A DNA stretch of 64,000 nt, taken from contig NZ_FUYB01000005.1 of the NCBI RefSeq assembly GCF_900167255.1, forward strand, positions 186,001 to 250,000. The letters run 5' to 3'. The DNA comes from Thiothrix eikelboomii. Lineage in GTDB: Bacteria > Pseudomonadota > Gammaproteobacteria > Thiotrichales > Thiotrichaceae. Position 1 is the first letter of the stretch, and each line of letters begins with the position of its first letter. Shown here piece after piece: positions 36,401 through 45,114 of the stretch. The notes under the pieces were generated by a model, which ran no database searches, had not been told where the DNA came from, and worked only from the letters and a program-made list of their open reading frames with translations. The position numbers were made by a program, and so were the translations under genes.

Positions 36401-36911
36401 ATTGCTCCCAGATATGGCTGATCTGGCTTTGCGCGTGAGTGGAACAAGCAGTAGTAAGAGCAGTGTTGAGGCAACCGATAAAACATTTGCGATGAAGTCG
36501 TCCGAGCAGCACGAGCGTCCGCATATTTTAGTGGTGGATGATTCAATTACTGTGCGTAAGGTCACAGAAAAGCTTTTGATCAGCGAAAATATGTTAGTAG
36601 GCACCGCTAAAGATGGGTTAGAGGCTTTGGAGATGTTGGATAAATTCGATCCTGATTTAATTTTAATGGATATTGAAATGCCCCGGATGGACGGTTTTGA
36701 AGTGTTAGAAACTGTGCGCCAAAATCCAGACTGGAATCATGTGCCGATTATTATGATTAGCTCACGTACTGCAGACAAGCATCAACAAAGAGCCGAGCAA
36801 TTGGGAGCGAATAGTTTCTTAGGTAAACCTTATCAAAACCAAGAACTCATGGCTTTAATCCGGCGTTATTTAGCTTTGAATCCAGACTGGGCTGAGGAGA
36901 TGGCTGTATGA
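33489..36911 (+). CDS. chpA: ChpA C-terminal part: two Hpt, histidine kinase, CheW and receiver domains
   Basis: A hybrid CheA-type kinase of the Chp system, 1140 residues from TTG 33489. Hpt1 has HTCKGSGR (His65), Hpt2 HTLKGGAR (His358), separated by a Glu/Pro-rich linker. Then come a dimerisation helix region (about 525-600), HATPase with NAVSHGIEPPQER, DDGRGL and GRGVGMDVV (about 710-850), a CheW domain and a receiver with Asp1061 (LILMDIEMPRMDG). No ribosome-binding site precedes the TTG, and the frame stays open back to 33360, so independent initiation is doubtful. Joined with the preceding ORF it gives a full ChpA. Its end overlaps chpC by ATGA. Confidence 0.9.
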   Translation: MSSSSSLNTETYDSSALREKVGDDIYEIFVEEITEIQANFQEWIPQWLQQQQYSELLKDIRRGYHTCKGSGRMAGALALGDYAWAHECMLNRVLEKTLPINERCCELLNQSTQYLTKRLDFFLTATQTDADAKAEIKKVEDFIRDPNIVVSAEPDLLLFDSIIQLEAKAPASAVEEPSPELANAAFIITDAEIIDETLPSFSAKLDYTDDFLSPSLDDGSSDSFLMATDVFESSLPELTQAAEMSSTIKPEPQPESELTLSAAPIEELTWLAAHQPEAESEPELAANEVNQRTEDPVPLETPTSLPPKFDDQTENQLVWTMFREELPDQLRSMDHWMQALNAKPADWEIRRSLERELHTLKGGARMARLTDLGDLAHQAETLLEKLGRHASPQEVATKLRLLQSLVDQINSLAETYLHLEQAPALEALVPEGEPKSKPVIQPSVPTESQQQAVSTSLGTYLNAPSIHTPVKTYDSLLERLLAEKALSLPDSSVLIEKKPETKQVTPSLSDEASAALAQEQIRLPAVFLDKMIDRAGSLNMQQNTLSERLQLMTDDVGEFSRTASRLKQLLRSLELETEAQIHAGYRQSAAAQNKGADFDPLEMDQYSELQRLSRALAESLNDLVNIEADLGVQLRNSNAVLKDALSSSRYLHQDLLETRLVEAMVIVPRLKRIVRQTSSELGREVNLEVEGESFRLDRHLLQRMTAPIEHLLRNAVSHGIEPPQERLILGKAAQGMLSLKVFREDTEIVFQVQDDGRGLHRKRLLAKAEELGLIRAQESLSDQEVLRLILRPGFSTAHTLSQISGRGVGMDVVSSEVKALGGHLQISSVEGQGTLFTMRLPFAMAANPVLFVGTQSQTYALPLGYVQGLARLDLNKVREHLDQTDKFIAFSGHDYVVRYLGALLEPGSQLVLQDEHVYPVVFVRTSGGHCIAWIVDKIFGRREVVLQSLGSLFKESRFYSSATITSDGEVVLLPDMADLALRVSGTSSSKSSVEATDKTFAMKSSEQHERPHILVVDDSITVRKVTEKLLISENMLVGTAKDGLEALEMLDKFDPDLILMDIEMPRMDGFEVLETVRQNPDWNHVPIIMISSRTADKHQQRAEQLGANSFLGKPYQNQELMALIRRYLALNPDWAEEMAV

Positions 36912-37372
36912 ATCCTATCAAACCAATGATTAAATGTGCCGTCTTACGCTTACAACATGGTAGTTTGATTGTACCGTTTAATTTAATTGCTGAATTAGTG
37001 ACTGCCGAACATTTAGCATCCTCGGAGCTACCGGGGATTCTTGGTTGGCTGAGTTGGTTAAATCGCCCTGTGCCAGTGGTCTCTCTTGAATCCTTATGTA
37101 TGCTCGGTGAGGGTAATATCGAAACCGCAAGTAACTGTTTAATTTTACATACGGTTTCTGATTGTGATGATCTGCCGTTTATTGCCTTACAGGTGCAAGG
37201 TGGTTTGCAGACGGTCGAAATTAGTGAAGATACTTTACGCGATGACTATAGTGGCAACACTCAACGTTGCCCTTATGTGGCGCGGCAAGTAAGGATTTCA
37301 CAGCTGGTATGTTTGATCCCCGATTTGCCAGCTTTGGAGGCTTCGGTGGCAGAAATTCTGGTTCACGCCTGA
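36908..37372 (+). CDS. chpC: CheW-like protein, ChpC-type adaptor
   Basis: A 154-residue CheW-domain protein with low similarity to PilI. CAVLRLQHGSLIVPFNLIAELV and GILGWLSWLNRPVPVVSLESLC match the CheW beta subdomains. It overlaps chpA by four bases (ATGA), in the position of chpC in Pseudomonas. ChpC is thought to couple other chemoreceptors to ChpA. The symbol rests mostly on position. Confidence 0.78.
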   Translation: MNPIKPMIKCAVLRLQHGSLIVPFNLIAELVTAEHLASSELPGILGWLSWLNRPVPVVSLESLCMLGEGNIETASNCLILHTVSDCDDLPFIALQVQGGLQTVEISEDTLRDDYSGNTQRCPYVARQVRISQLVCLIPDLPALEASVAEILVHA

Positions 37373-37866
37373 TTGACCATCAGCACAGACATCACTAAAG
37401 CCAGTACAATAACAATTACAAAGGCAGATTTTACCGGGCTAGTTTTAGCTTGTTGCTCCATATAAGCAACGCGCTCGGCCGCATTACGCATAATCTCCAC
37501 TCGGGATTTGACGTGAAAAGTCTCTGCTTTCTCAAACACTGCATGACCCCCGCGCAAATTAATCAGTGGAATCAGAATATTGATATTGATATGTGCCATG
37601 ATGGCATTTTGCGTGGGGCTATCGAAATTAACCAGCATCGGTGGTTTGAACATAAACATCTGATCAATGACCGCTGCTTTCATTTGTTCTTGAGCTTGCC
37701 CAATTAGCCCACGATTGTGTTTCAGTGCTCGTTCGAGCTCTTCTAAGCTAGCACTCATCGGCGGAGTACTAGTTTGTACATAATAATCTTTGCCTAAGAT
37801 ATTGACTTTAACAGTGCCCAAATAGGTTGTTGGTTGGGGCACATTATCCTTTTTCTCGTCGCTCAT
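37363..37866 (-). CDS. Tail-anchored small membrane protein of unknown function
   Basis: A protein of about 167 residues if started at ATG 37866 (MSDEKKDNVP), which avoids a longer overlap into apaH; an upstream ATG at 37905 also reads. The N-terminal and central regions are soluble and mixed, with a predicted helical segment (LEELERALKHNRGLIGQAQEQMK). The last 25 residues form one hydrophobic helix (SAFVIVIVLALVMSVLMV), so it is probably anchored by its C-terminus with the bulk in the cytoplasm. It overlaps apaH by 23 bases and converges with chpC by 10. I do not recognise the family. Confidence 0.65.
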   Translation of the reverse strand: MSDEKKDNVPQPTTYLGTVKVNILGKDYYVQTSTPPMSASLEELERALKHNRGLIGQAQEQMKAAVIDQMFMFKPPMLVNFDSPTQNAIMAHININILIPLINLRGGHAVFEKAETFHVKSRVEIMRNAAERVAYMEQQAKTSPVKSAFVIVIVLALVMSVLMVNQA

Positions 37867-38683
37867 AATCGTGACAAGCCTGCCCAATACGATTTTTAGT
37901 ATCAATATTTAACGCAGTTAAATGGCCGCCCCATACACAGCCAGTATCTAGCGCTATTATATTATGCTCCCGATGATACCCTAAAGTAGACCAATGCCCA
38001 AACAGTATTGTATAAGGAATAGGCAAACGTTTGGGATGGCGAAACCAAGGGATCAGTTCTGCTTGAGACTGACTAACGGCGATTGGGTTCAATTTTTGCT
38101 GAAATTCCAAGCTTGCATCAGGATAGCAGAAGCGCATGCGGGTGAAGGCATTTAAGCTATAACGATCTTGATCGGCTGGGGTTTGGCAGTTGTGCCAAGC
38201 TGCGGGTTGATTTCCATAAGCGGTGGCTAACCAAGTTTCTGGATGCGCTTGGCGCAAGGCCTGCTCAAGTCGAGTGGCTTGTTGTTGTGCTAGGGCTAAA
38301 TCCCATTCAGGCGAAATGCCTGCATGGACTAGGATCATTTGCTGGTCAGGGTCGACGTGTAAACAAGGGCATTGACGTAGCCACTCGACTAATTCAAATA
38401 AATCAGGTGCATCCAGCAATTTACGCAGACTTTTATGTGGCTCTATCAGGCCATAAGCGGCGGCAATTAAGCTGATGTCATGATTACCCAAAACGCTCAG
38501 TGCAGCATGGTCTAAGGATAAAGATCGCACGAAGCGCAAAGTTTCTAAGGAATGTTTACCGCGACTGACTAAATCACCTGTAAACCACAATTGATCATAG
38601 CGGGGATCAAAACGTATTTGATCCAATAAACGCCGTAAGGGTTCATAGCAGCCTTGAATATCACCTATTGCATAAATGCTCAT
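37844..38683 (-). CDS. apaH: ApaH, symmetrical bis(5'-nucleosyl)-tetraphosphatase
   Basis: A 279-residue metallophosphatase that splits Ap4A to two ADP and removes Np4N caps from RNA. The N-terminus YAIGDIQGCYEPLRRLL is diagnostic, followed by WFTGDLVSRG, VLGNHD and LVHAGISPEWD, and HWSTLGY near the C-terminus. Length equals the E. coli enzyme (about 280). Its end overlaps the tail-anchored gene. Confidence 0.96.
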   Translation of the reverse strand: MSIYAIGDIQGCYEPLRRLLDQIRFDPRYDQLWFTGDLVSRGKHSLETLRFVRSLSLDHAALSVLGNHDISLIAAAYGLIEPHKSLRKLLDAPDLFELVEWLRQCPCLHVDPDQQMILVHAGISPEWDLALAQQQATRLEQALRQAHPETWLATAYGNQPAAWHNCQTPADQDRYSLNAFTRMRFCYPDASLEFQQKLNPIAVSQSQAELIPWFRHPKRLPIPYTILFGHWSTLGYHREHNIIALDTGCVWGGHLTALNIDTKNRIGQACHDYERREKG

Positions 38684-38762
38684 AGATTAATCCTCATAGA
38701 TTAAGGTTTTATCCAGTAGTTGATTAACTAACTGATGCACTATTTTTATTAGCCAGTAAAAA

Positions 38763-38790
38763 TAAAAAAGGCGCTAAAACTAGCGCCTTT
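38763..38790 (-). terminator. Rho-independent terminator of the BI-1 gene
   Basis: AAAGGCGCTA-AAAC-TAGCGCCTTT, a perfect 10-bp stem. On the reverse strand it is followed by a T-rich run, 15-20 bases after the stop of the 38807 gene. Confidence 0.92.
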
Positions 38791-38806
38791 ATGGAAATGG
38801 ATTAAT

Positions 38807-39529
38807 TTAATCGCTGCTGCCAAGGCTCATCAGGAATTGCACGATGTACCAGAAAATTAAGGCAACGCTAGAAAATAGGCCTAAAGAAGCTGCTACATAT
38901 TGTTCACTATTATATTCGTGGATGATTTGTGAAGTTTGATAGAGCATGACTGCCCCTGCAAAAATCACCATCGCTCCGAAAAACACTAAACCTAAGCTAA
39001 AGCCGAAAATAATACTGGCTAAAATCAAACCTAAAGCGACAAAGCCACCGACAGTAATGAAGGGCGCTAAGAACGAAAAGTTTTTCTTAGTGCTGAAGGC
39101 AGTAAAGGTAATCCCACCAGCTAACATGACGGTCATTAAGCCTGCACTGAGCAATACATTAGAGCCAGTCGATGCTGTAAATTGCAAGGCCATATAAATA
39201 AGTGGCATAAAGACAATCGCTTCAGCAACCACGAATAAGCCGAGCCCCGCATATTGCATGCCACGAGAAATGGCCGAATGTGCCCAACGGTCCGCGATGT
39301 AAGACACACCCATAAACAAAGCCATGACGATCAGCCATGACCATTTACTGCCACTGAGCATCACGACAAAAGACTCAGCAACACCTGAGCGTATCAATAA
39401 AGCTTCCAGCAAAGCGAAAGCTAAAATAGCCCCACCTAAATGCAGATAGGTGCGGCGAATAAAGGTGCTGCGTTCAGCTTCAGACGCTTGGGCAACGACT
39501 AAACCAGTTCCGGTATCTAAATAAGCCAT
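38807..39529 (-). CDS. Bax inhibitor-1/YccA family membrane protein
   Basis: A 240-residue protein with seven hydrophobic helices ([16 protein letters not shown] through [11 protein letters not shown]) and the family's N-terminal RRTYLHL. The end [15 protein letters not shown] is typical of bacterial BI-1 proteins. In E. coli YccA modulates FtsH; other members are pH-sensitive calcium leak channels. The start is ATG 39529, fixed by AAAGGAG seven bases upstream; the reading frame opens eight residues earlier. Confidence 0.9.
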   Translation of the reverse strand: MAYLDTGTGLVVAQASEAERSTFIRRTYLHLGGAILAFALLEALLIRSGVAESFVVMLSGSKWSWLIVMALFMGVSYIADRWAHSAISRGMQYAGLGLFVVAEAIVFMPLIYMALQFTASTGSNVLLSAGLMTVMLAGGITFTAFSTKKNFSFLAPFITVGGFVALGLILASIIFGFSLGLVFFGAMVIFAGAVMLYQTSQIIHEYNSEQYVAASLGLFSSVALIFWYIVQFLMSLGSSD

Positions 39530-39586
39530 GAATACTCCTTTAACTTTTACCAACCGTTATTCTATTAAATTTTATCTGCGCTATTA

Positions 39587-40279
39587 TTACAAACGAATTT
39601 CCATTGCGCTAATTCCCATACCTGAAAGCATCTGTTTCCAGCGATTCGCTGTCTTAGCATCGTTAGTCGGGCCTAAGCGTACCCGATACCAGCGCTCACC
39701 TTTAATTTCAGTCGCCTCGATTCGGGTATTTAAGCCTTTTTGACTGGCCAAACGTTGAATTTGGCTGGCCTGAGCTTCCGATTTATAAGCACCGAGTTGA
39801 TACATGATCTTACCCTGAGTAGCCACTTGCGGTTTTTCGACTGCTGGTTCTGACTCAGGTTTAGATGCGGTTAGCTCCGCTGTTTTGACTGGTTTTTTCT
39901 CTTCAGTAGTGGCTGCTTTGGTCGTTTCACCATCAGGATTATCTTCATGTACCGTCATTGGTACGGACATTTCCAATTGTGGTAGGACTGCATGATAACT
40001 AAAGCCGGGGCGATTATCGGTCGTTGAGGGCTTATCCTGTAAACTACTGGTTGCCGTACTCGTAGAGCTGTTGTTTGTGCCGGGGTTAGCCGACACAGCT
40101 GTATTCGTCGTGGTAGGCGAGGGTGTCGCTGCGGATACCGTTGGCGGCTTGGGGCTGATTAAGGCATAAACAACCCCACCTGCTAATAAGCCGACCGCGA
40201 TCCCACCTAAAACCCAGCTAATTCCGTATTGAGAAGCAGCAGCAGTCTCTGTCGTTTTGAAATCTTTAGTCATGATCAT
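39587..40279 (-). CDS. SPOR-domain membrane protein (FtsN-like)
   Basis: A 230-residue bitopic protein: a short cytoplasmic tail, one transmembrane helix (ISWVLGGIAVGLLAGGVVYAL, about 20-41), a Ser/Thr/Pro-rich periplasmic linker, and a C-terminal SPOR domain (YQLGAYKSEAQASQIQRL ... WYRVRLGP) that binds denuded septal peptidoglycan. It lies directly downstream of priA, the same location as ftsN in many gammaproteobacteria, which favours an FtsN-type division role. The conserved essential FtsN helices are not obvious. The start may be Met3 (40273). Confidence 0.85.
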   Translation of the reverse strand: MIMTKDFKTTETAAASQYGISWVLGGIAVGLLAGGVVYALISPKPPTVSAATPSPTTTNTAVSANPGTNNSSTSTATSSLQDKPSTTDNRPGFSYHAVLPQLEMSVPMTVHEDNPDGETTKAATTEEKKPVKTAELTASKPESEPAVEKPQVATQGKIMYQLGAYKSEAQASQIQRLASQKGLNTRIEATEIKGERWYRVRLGPTNDAKTANRWKQMLSGMGISAMEIRL

Positions 40280-40359
40280 TATTAATCCATTATTAGCGCA
40301 GTGAATGTACGCGATCCTGAGGTTTATTTAATGTCTAGTAGCAAGAAGCGCATCCAGCA

Positions 40360-42552
40360 TTATGATAATTCTACAGGATCTATGTCTATAGACCAGCGAA
40401 GGCTTTTTTGGTTTGGGCTATTTTTTTCTTGGTTTGTTAAATAGTTTAGGCAAAGATGCCGCAATTGCCGACTCTCCGCCTGAATTAGCAGTTGTGCTCG
40501 GTAGCGTTCAGCGCGTTTTTCTAAGGGTGCTGGCACCGGCCCCATCAAAAACACACCGGCTTGTGCGGGTATGCTTAGGCGCAATTGTTCTAAATACTGT
40601 AAAGCTTGGTCCATTTCAGCGGCTTCTGCACGAATCAAGGCTTGATAACTAAAGGGCGGAAATTGCCATTGCTTACGCTCTTCAATTAATTGGCGAGCAA
40701 AGGCTAGGTAACCCGTGTGTAGTAAGGTTAATAACTTAGGGTGTTGGGGCTGGGTGGTTTGCAAAATGACATGCCCGGCTTTATTGCTGCGTCCTGAACG
40801 CCCTGCGACTTGTGTAAACAATTGCCCAAAACGTTCCAAAGCATGGTATTCCGAACTTAATAAAGCAGCATCCACATCCAAAATAACGACCAAAGTTAAA
40901 TTTGGAAAATCATGTCCCTTAGCCAACATTTGTGTTCCCACCAATAGCAAACGCTCGGTGTTACGTACAGTTTCTAGATGGCGTTCGAGTGAGCCTTTCC
41001 GACTAGTGGTATCCCGATCAATGCGTACTACGGGGGTTTCTGGAAAATACTGCTGGAGAACTAATTCAATGCGTTCAGTACCTTGGCCTTGGGTTATCAA
41101 TTGTGGATTCTGACAGGCTGGGCAAGCCGCTTCTGCGCGCTCATCAGCTCCACAATGGTGGCAAATAATACGATTTTTCCGCGCATGATAGGTCATATTT
41201 GCGCTACAGGCCGGGCAATGGGCAAGCCAGCCACAAGCAGGGCAAAGCAGCATCGGGGCAAAGCCACGTCGATTAATAAAAAGCATAGCTTGTTCATTGC
41301 GCTCTAAACTGCGCTGAATAGCTTGTAAACTGAGCTTGCTTAAACCCGAGTGCAAATGTTGCCCACGAATATCTTGTACTTCTAAACTGGGTGGGCGTGC
41401 TTTACCTGGGCGCTGTTCAAGACGCAGGTAGTGATAGCGGCCTTGATCGGCATTCTGCAAAGTTTCTAAAGCGGGGGTTGCAGTACCTAGTAAAATCGGA
41501 ATATTTAGCATCTGCGCTCGCTTAATCGCCAAATCCCGCCCGTGATAACGAAAGCCTTCTTGCTGCTTGAACGAGGTATCATGCTCCTCATCAATGATAA
41601 TCAGCCCCAAATCGGCAAAGGCTGTAAATACCGCAGAGCGGGTGCCAATCACAATATCGGCTTGTCCTGAACGAGCATCCATCCACGCTTGCAAGCGTTC
41701 CGTATCATTTAAGCCCGAATGCAAGCAACTGATTTGCTGCTCAGGAAAATGATCGCTAAAGCGCTGTACGAGTTGCGGAGTTAAGCCAATTTCGGGGACT
41801 AAAATCAGGGTTTGCTGACCACGGGCTAAATAAGTTTCGATCAAGCGTAAATAGATTTCTGTTTTGCCGCTGCCTGTTACCCCTTGCAATAAAATGGGTT
41901 GTAGGGTCGATGCTTGCATCCAAGTTTCACATTGGAGCAGGCATGCTTGCTGTTGCTCACTTAACACGAGTTTGGGAGTCAGTTTACCCAAGCTAGAACG
42001 CTGTATTCGTGTCGGACTGAGGTTTTCTGCTACCAAACCCTTATCAACCAAGGCAGCTAAGATCGGCCGCCAACTCGCCCCTAGCTGCGTATGAATAGCT
42101 TGGGCAGAACTCGGCTCAGTTTGTTGGCTGAGCCATTGATATAACTCGGCTTGGCGCTTAGCCCGTTTGAGTTGAGCGGCTGCATCGGGTGTCGGGATTG
42201 CTTGCCAAGTGAGGACTTGCGGTAAAGGTCGACCTGCTCGCAAGGCATTGGGAATAGCACTAAAGATAACTTCACCAATCGCATGATGATAATAGCGCGC
42301 TGCCCATTGTAGAAATTCGAGTAAGTGAGCATCCAGTAATGGCTCTTGGTCTAACAGTGCTTTGATTGGTTTGAGTTGATAGGGCGTACTCGCAGCATTT
42401 TCTGCTAATGCTATAACTAGCCCGATACTACGTCCATGCCCTAGAGGTACAGCGACGCGGCAGCCTAGAGTGATTTGAGCTGTTGCTGGATAGGTATAAG
42501 TGAGCAGGGTGCGCAATGGGCGCGGTACAGCGATGAGTAATCTTGCTTCCAT
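40360..42552 (-). CDS. priA: PriA, primosomal replication restart helicase
   Basis: A 730-residue superfamily 2 helicase (E. coli 732). N-terminal DNA-binding domain PRPLRTLLTYTYP, Walker A LQGVTGSGKTEIYL near 228, DEEHD Walker B, and the zinc-binding cysteines CPACGWLAHCPACSANM and CHHCGADERAEAACPAC that hold the primosome. GTQMLAKGHDFPNLTLV and QVAGRSGR complete helicase motifs V and VI. It restarts stalled replication forks. Upstream lies an AT-rich gap with DnaA boxes. Confidence 0.97.
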   Translation of the reverse strand: MEARLLIAVPRPLRTLLTYTYPATAQITLGCRVAVPLGHGRSIGLVIALAENAASTPYQLKPIKALLDQEPLLDAHLLEFLQWAARYYHHAIGEVIFSAIPNALRAGRPLPQVLTWQAIPTPDAAAQLKRAKRQAELYQWLSQQTEPSSAQAIHTQLGASWRPILAALVDKGLVAENLSPTRIQRSSLGKLTPKLVLSEQQQACLLQCETWMQASTLQPILLQGVTGSGKTEIYLRLIETYLARGQQTLILVPEIGLTPQLVQRFSDHFPEQQISCLHSGLNDTERLQAWMDARSGQADIVIGTRSAVFTAFADLGLIIIDEEHDTSFKQQEGFRYHGRDLAIKRAQMLNIPILLGTATPALETLQNADQGRYHYLRLEQRPGKARPPSLEVQDIRGQHLHSGLSKLSLQAIQRSLERNEQAMLFINRRGFAPMLLCPACGWLAHCPACSANMTYHARKNRIICHHCGADERAEAACPACQNPQLITQGQGTERIELVLQQYFPETPVVRIDRDTTSRKGSLERHLETVRNTERLLLVGTQMLAKGHDFPNLTLVVILDVDAALLSSEYHALERFGQLFTQVAGRSGRSNKAGHVILQTTQPQHPKLLTLLHTGYLAFARQLIEERKQWQFPPFSYQALIRAEAAEMDQALQYLEQLRLSIPAQAGVFLMGPVPAPLEKRAERYRAQLLIQAESRQLRHLCLNYLTNQEKNSPNQKSLRWSIDIDPVELS

Positions 42553-42908
42553 AAATGAGCATTTTACAAGATTGGCGATCTTGGGGGCTGAATATATTTT
42601 TTGGGGCTTAATTTTAATGACAGAACGGTGACAAATCCTTGTTGCTCAAAGGAAATTAGCGGTTATGCACAGAAGCTGTGGATAAGTCTGTTGATAACTT
42701 GCGGATAGTCTTCTGGATGGCAGATGAATCGCGGCTATTAACAGATTGATCAAAAATTAATCAATATTTTTTATATTTTAAAATCAAGTAGTTATAGAAA
42801 GTTTCACTCAATAGTATTCGTGTTGCTCGCAGCTCACTACCACTTGACAAGTGGATAATTTTTTTGGTTTAGGGTGTGGAAAACTTTTTAAAAAATGCTT
42901 GCATTTTT
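42553..42908. other. AT-rich gap with DnaA-box cluster (candidate replication or regulatory site)
   Basis: 356 bases with no gene. TTATGCACA at 42663-42671 and, on the reverse strand, TTATCCACA at 42677-42685 fit the DnaA-box consensus TTATNCACA. Near matches with one mismatch lie at 42689-42697 (TTATCAACA), 42850-42858 (TTATCCACT) and 42875-42883 (TTTTCCACA), all reverse. Between them, about 42744-42800 is almost pure A/T, like an unwinding element. The gap also holds the priA promoter. Whether it is oriC or only DnaA-mediated control of priA cannot be settled here. Confidence 0.55.
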
Positions 42909-43913
42909 CTATAAATTTGGTTTTAAAGTGGCTATAACTTGTAAGCAATCGCCCATTTTGATTAACGAAGGTAGATGTCGCGCTAAAACTAGGCCACTAG
43001 AGCGAGCGTAATAGGCCTGTGGCTTGACAGCGGTTCGCTCAATGGTATGTATATAGGCGATTAATTGTCCTTGCTCGACCTCATCACCTAAACTCACACA
43101 CGGCTCTAATAAACCCTGATGTTCAGCAAACACATAACTCTGCTGATTCATGTCTAAACCTTGGCTGGGTTGAGGGTCGTTTTGTAATGCTCCTTGGAGA
43201 ATTCCTGCATGAATTAAAAAATTATCAAGGCCACGTTTAGCCAAGGCGATAGAACGTGGATGGGTTGTACCGCCACCGCCTAATTCGGTTGATACAAATA
43301 CTTTACCCATCATTTCTGCTTGGTGATCATACATGCCGCGTGTGTCTTCTAAGAGTCTTAAGTGATAAGGTGCAGCGAAGGCTTGCATTGCAGCTTCGCA
43401 TTGAGCCTGTTGTGCTGGGTTGGATAAAGCATGGCAAGCCGCAAAGGGCAAAAAATCCAGAGTCTTACCACCAGAGTGCAGATCTAACACATAATCAGCC
43501 ATCGGTAATAACCTACGGCTAAAATAATCGGCTAATACTTGGGTGACTGAGCCATCGACTTTACCCGGAAAGATTCGGTTCATGTTCAGTTGATCCAAGG
43601 GTGAAACCCGTGTACCTGCCTGAAAAGCAGGGTAGTTCATCGCAGGGATCAAGATAACCCGCCCTTGAAAGCATTCTAAATCAGTGCGTTGAGCAAAATT
43701 ATATAAAGCAATCGGTCCTTCATATTCATCGCCATGATTGGCGCCAGTGATCAGTGCTGTAGGACCTACACCGTTTTTGAATTGCACAATGGGAATTAAA
43801 ATCGCTCCCCAAGCTGAATCATTACGTGAATAGGGTAGGCGTAAGAAACCGTGTTGAATACCGTCTTGTTCGAAATCAATACTGCTACTGATGGGGTGAT
43901 CTAATTTGCTCAT
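42909..43913 (-). CDS. doeB: DoeB, N-alpha-acetyl-L-2,4-diaminobutyrate deacetylase
   Basis: A 334-residue zinc deacylase of the succinylglutamate desuccinylase/aspartoacylase family. GANHGDEYEGPIAL has the H-x-x-E zinc ligands, and VLDLHSGGKTLDFLPFAACH the third ligand. It removes acetate from N-alpha-acetyl-diaminobutyrate, the second step of ectoine breakdown. Assignment rests on the fold plus tight linkage (9 bases) to doeA and nearby doeD. AGGTAAT precedes the ATG. Confidence 0.85.
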   Translation of the reverse strand: MSKLDHPISSSIDFEQDGIQHGFLRLPYSRNDSAWGAILIPIVQFKNGVGPTALITGANHGDEYEGPIALYNFAQRTDLECFQGRVILIPAMNYPAFQAGTRVSPLDQLNMNRIFPGKVDGSVTQVLADYFSRRLLPMADYVLDLHSGGKTLDFLPFAACHALSNPAQQAQCEAAMQAFAAPYHLRLLEDTRGMYDHQAEMMGKVFVSTELGGGGTTHPRSIALAKRGLDNFLIHAGILQGALQNDPQPSQGLDMNQQSYVFAEHQGLLEPCVSLGDEVEQGQLIAYIHTIERTAVKPQAYYARSSGLVLARHLPSLIKMGDCLQVIATLKPNL

Positions 43914-43922
43914 TGAGATTAC

Positions 43923-45101
43923 CTATTTCACCAAGATTTGCCGTGGAACATTGGCTAAGCATGCACCACCTTGAGCTGTCACCAGAATACTTTCCGTCAT
44001 TTCAAAGCCCCAATCCTCAAACCACATCCCGGGCATAAAATGGAAACACATACCTGCTTGTAAAATGCTTGAGTCTTCGGCACGTAAACTCATGGTGCGC
44101 TCGCCCCAATCGGGTGGATAGCTCATTCCAATTGAGTAACCGCAGCGATTATTTTTTTCATAACCGTGGTGATGAAGATAATTGAAAAACGTCTGAGCTA
44201 ATTCACCACAGGTATTGCCCGGTTTAAATAAAGGTAGGAGACGCTCAATACTTTCGGCAATCACTTGCTCTAGCTTGCGATATTTAGCGGGTGGCTTGCC
44301 AAAATACAGCGTGCGTGAGAGCGGGCAATGATAGCGATGATGTGCCGCCGCTAATTCTAGAAACATCCCCTGATCTGGTTCGAGTCGAGTGCCATCCCAA
44401 GTTAAATGGCAGGCAGAGGCTTCTTCGCCCATCCCCATCAGCGGGACGATGGCCGTGTAGTCGCCATAATGCTCTGCAGTCCCCCAAGTACTGGCATGTA
44501 AAATTTCTGCCGCTAATTCATTTTTACGCATCCCCGGCTCGGCAACTTCCAGAACCCGTTGATAAACCTGTTCAATCACTTGCCCAGCGCGTTGCAGGTA
44601 AATAATTTCTTGGGGTGATTTGATCGCCCGTTGCCAATTGACTAAGCAAGTCGCGTCCTGAAAGTGTGCTGTTGGCAGTGAAGTGGCCAAGGCTTCGAAG
44701 GCGCGTGCTGAAAAATAGTAATTGTCTTTTTCAACCCCTATGCGCCGCGTATGTAGCTGGCGCTGTTTAAAGATCGTGGCTAAATACTCCATCGGATGAA
44801 GCTCAGACGTTTGCACATAATGATCGGGATAGCTCAGGACTTCGCTGGGAGGTAAATCGGTGGTTAGATAAGCAGTCGGGGCATCAATACCTCGCCCAAA
44901 CCAAAATAGCTCGCCCTGATTACCAATCACGACACACTGATGCACATAAAAAGACCAGCCATCAAAGCCAGTCAGCCAACCGATATTGGAGGGATCTGTC
45001 ACGATTAATAGCTCAAGTCCAGCTGCTTCCATCGCAGTGCGGGTTTTAGTTTGGCGCTCCAAATATTCGGCTGGCTCGAAACGACGACGACTTGCTTTCA
45101 T
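43923..45101 (-). CDS. doeA: DoeA, ectoine hydrolase (M24 peptidase-like)
   Basis: A 392-residue pita-bread-fold enzyme of the M24/creatinase family that opens ectoine to N-acetyl-diaminobutyrates. The N-terminal creatinase-like domain reads LLIVTDPSNIGWLTGFDGWSFYVHQ, a signature of ectoine hydrolases, and the catalytic domain has GYSIGMSYPPDWGE and FHFMPGMW. Known DoeA proteins are about 399 residues. It is first of a two-gene unit with doeB and divergent from the GntR gene. Confidence 0.88.
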   Translation of the reverse strand: MKASRRRFEPAEYLERQTKTRTAMEAAGLELLIVTDPSNIGWLTGFDGWSFYVHQCVVIGNQGELFWFGRGIDAPTAYLTTDLPPSEVLSYPDHYVQTSELHPMEYLATIFKQRQLHTRRIGVEKDNYYFSARAFEALATSLPTAHFQDATCLVNWQRAIKSPQEIIYLQRAGQVIEQVYQRVLEVAEPGMRKNELAAEILHASTWGTAEHYGDYTAIVPLMGMGEEASACHLTWDGTRLEPDQGMFLELAAAHHRYHCPLSRTLYFGKPPAKYRKLEQVIAESIERLLPLFKPGNTCGELAQTFFNYLHHHGYEKNNRCGYSIGMSYPPDWGERTMSLRAEDSSILQAGMCFHFMPGMWFEDWGFEMTESILVTAQGGACLANVPRQILVK

Positions 45102-45114
45102 GTGATTGGCTCTG

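Noticed and set aside
33489-36911. Reading the split chpA as simple gene decay (pseudogene)
   Set aside because: Both parts are intact, all catalytic motifs are present and the only break is at a homopolymer, so decay is the least economical explanation.
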